A stretch of 41,290 nucleotides of DNA, taken from NCBI GenBank assembly GCA_003021045.1, contig PXRN01000019.1, positions 1 through 41,290 of the forward strand, given 5' to 3'. The notes below the pieces were generated by a model. The model was not told the DNA's origin, made no database searches, and worked only from the letters and a program-made list of their open reading frames with translations. Source of the DNA: Halobacteriales archaeon QS_4_69_34 (GTDB taxonomy: Archaea; Halobacteriota; Halobacteria; Halobacteriales; Halococcaceae). The first letter of the stretch is position 1. The number at the start of each line of letters is the position of its first letter. This document shows, one piece after another, positions 40,155-41,290 of this stretch. Both the position numbers and the translations under genes were made by a program.

Positions 40155-40937
40155 TCAGCTTCCAGTCCAGCGTAAGAGCAGCAGCGTCCCCTCGAAGAGG
40201 CCGATCATGGTCACCGCGACGAGGATCGGAGCCATGCCCGTCGGATCGGGGCTGAACAGGAAGGCGATGCCGACGAACCCACCCCAGAAGTAGAGGCGCT
40301 TGGTGGCGAGCCACGTCCGCGTCGTGATGCCCATCATGATGGCGAGCATCACGAAGAGTGGGATCTGGAAGACCACCGCGAACACGCCCATCAACAGCGT
40401 CATCAATCCGAACGTGTCCGTGAGACCGAAGGAGATCGCCGCCGCACCCTCGGTGTAGGTGGTGAAGTACTGGAAGATCACGGGCAGAATCAGGAAGAAC
40501 GCGAAGGCGACGCCGATCAGTGCGAGCACGAGGCTGGTGGGCACGGCCGCGAGGTAGTAGCGGCGTTCTTTGGGGTAGAGCCCGGGGCGCATGAACCGGT
40601 AGGTCTCGTAGACGAACACCGGGAGGGCGACCACGAAACCGACGAGCGAGGCGATTTTCAGTCGTGCGAGCACTAGCGCGAGCGGGTCGTAGACGTAGGG
40701 TGGGTTGTTCGCCGACAGAAACGAGTACCAGATTCGGTTGATCAGCACGTCACCGTAGTAGAAGACGGGTGCGCTGACGACCGCCATGACCACGAGTACG
40801 ACCGCGAGCCGCCGGAGCATCTCCTCGATGTGGTCGGCGAGGGGCATCTCCTCGTCGTCGCGAGGGGTCGACGGCTGGGCCGTCCCTCCCTCGCCGGCGG
40901 TCGCGCCCGCCGTGCTCGTCTCGGGCTCGTGGACCAT
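40155..40937 (-). CDS. tatC: Twin-arginine translocase subunit TatC
   Basis: A 260-residue, six-helix core component of the twin-arginine translocase, which exports folded proteins. It has an acidic leader, PLADHIEEMLRRLAVVLVVM (first helix start with the conserved HIEE), LPVFVYETYRFMRPGLYPKE, FFLILPVIFQYFTTY, MTLLMGVFAVVFQIPLFVML, and a terminal helix ILVAVTMIGLFEGTLLLLRW. The ATG at 40937 is supported by a GCTTACAAC box 28 bases upstream. It is the single-TatC type rather than the fused double TatC also found in haloarchaea. In haloarchaea Tat is the main export route; the DsbA-like lipoprotein in this window has such a signal. Confidence 0.95.
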   Translation of the reverse strand: MVHEPETSTAGATAGEGGTAQPSTPRDDEEMPLADHIEEMLRRLAVVLVVMAVVSAPVFYYGDVLINRIWYSFLSANNPPYVYDPLALVLARLKIASLVGFVVALPVFVYETYRFMRPGLYPKERRYYLAAVPTSLVLALIGVAFAFFLILPVIFQYFTTYTEGAAAISFGLTDTFGLMTLLMGVFAVVFQIPLFVMLAIMMGITTRTWLATKRLYFWGGFVGIAFLFSPDPTGMAPILVAVTMIGLFEGTLLLLRWTGS

Positions 40938-41153
40938 CCGCTCTCCCTTCCCGACGCCCGGTTGTAAGCCTTTTCCGTCGTCGTCGCCGCGCCGAGCCGC
41001 GCCGAAGAGGGGATAGCGAAAGAGGAAAGAGCGTCGCGCCGCCGTCGGTCGCCCGGGCGGTCGGCGTCTGGCCGGCAGTGGCTCGTGGCGTCGCCGCCGA
41101 TCTAGCCATCTAGCCCGGTTCGTTATGGCCGTCCGCCCGTTAGTACTACCAGT

Positions 41154-41290
41154 ATGAGCACAACAACAGACGACGGACAGATCGAAAGAAACGTCGCGGA
41201 GATACACGAGAGCCACATCGACGAAGCCGCCGACGGCGTGCTGGTCGTCGATCCGACGGTGGAGGCGATCGAGCAGCTGCTCGCGGTGCT
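41154..41290 (+). CDS. 5' end of an unrecognised gene (truncated by the window)
   Basis: The frame starts ATG at 41154 (MSTTTDDGQIERNVAEIHES, then HIDEAADGVLVVDPTVEAIE) and is open to the end of the window, 45 codons. A CGTTATGG box lies about 28 bases upstream, so it is a real leaderless gene start. The visible part is acidic and soluble and does not allow a family call. It diverges from tatC, with 216 bases between the two starts. Confidence 0.7.
   Translation, partial: MSTTTDDGQIERNVAEIHESHIDEAADGVLVVDPTVEAIEQLLAV

Overview
The window is chromosomal DNA from a haloarchaeon (class Halobacteria; genus not determined). The evidence is very high GC, acidic proteins, mostly leaderless genes with a TATA-like box about 25-30 bases before the start codon, and archaeal marker genes: deoxyhypusine synthase, diphthine synthase, archaeosortase A with a PGF-CTERM substrate, and archaeal-type CoaBC and TatC. 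Two tRNA genes (Gly-GCC, Lys-CTT) are present. There is no CRISPR array, rRNA or complete insertion sequence. One transposase tail lies at the left edge.

Layout. 1-5 kb: IS6-type transposase tail, deoxyhypusine synthase, a broken rhodanese gene, a cupin, a nucleotidyltransferase overlapping a small acidic protein, and a cytochrome P450. 5-12 kb: FAH-family enzyme, a twice-broken gamma-carbonic-anhydrase-like gene, a MmgE/PrpD gene overlapping a diacylglycerol-kinase-like gene, an SRAP protein, a DsbA-like gene with its active-site region deleted, and that gene's intact membrane partner. 12-18.9 kb: PH-domain membrane protein, a secreted stand-alone dockerin, homoserine kinase, tRNA-Gly, an SRPBCC protein, a NosD-like PGF-CTERM surface protein, CoaBC and a winged-helix regulator. 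18.9-25.5 kb: a complete seven-gene Mrp (Mnh) cation/proton antiporter operon, A to G, on the minus strand.

25.7-32 kb: a short purine phosphoribosyltransferase, a DJ-1/PfpI protein, and a tight minus-strand operon of sulfotransferase, guanidine-modifying enzyme (amidinotransferase/deiminase fold), APS kinase fused to a compact nucleotidyltransferase, and argininosuccinate synthase. This operon is the best candidate for an undescribed pathway: it can be read as making PAPS, transferring sulfate and handling a guanidino group. 32-41 kb: diphthine synthase, archaeosortase A, a GMC oxidoreductase with a small partner, a membrane protein, IMP dehydrogenase, a broken DUF433-like gene, tRNA-Lys, TatC and the start of an unrecognised gene.

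Four genes are clearly broken (rhodanese, gamma-carbonic anhydrase, DsbA-like, DUF433-like). One more is probably broken (a short-family ORF near 14.5 kb), and the phosphoribosyltransferase looks C-terminally short. That is a high rate for a 41 kb chromosomal stretch and suggests either ongoing gene decay or local sequencing errors. Function calls rest on recognising sequence motifs by eye; no database search was run.
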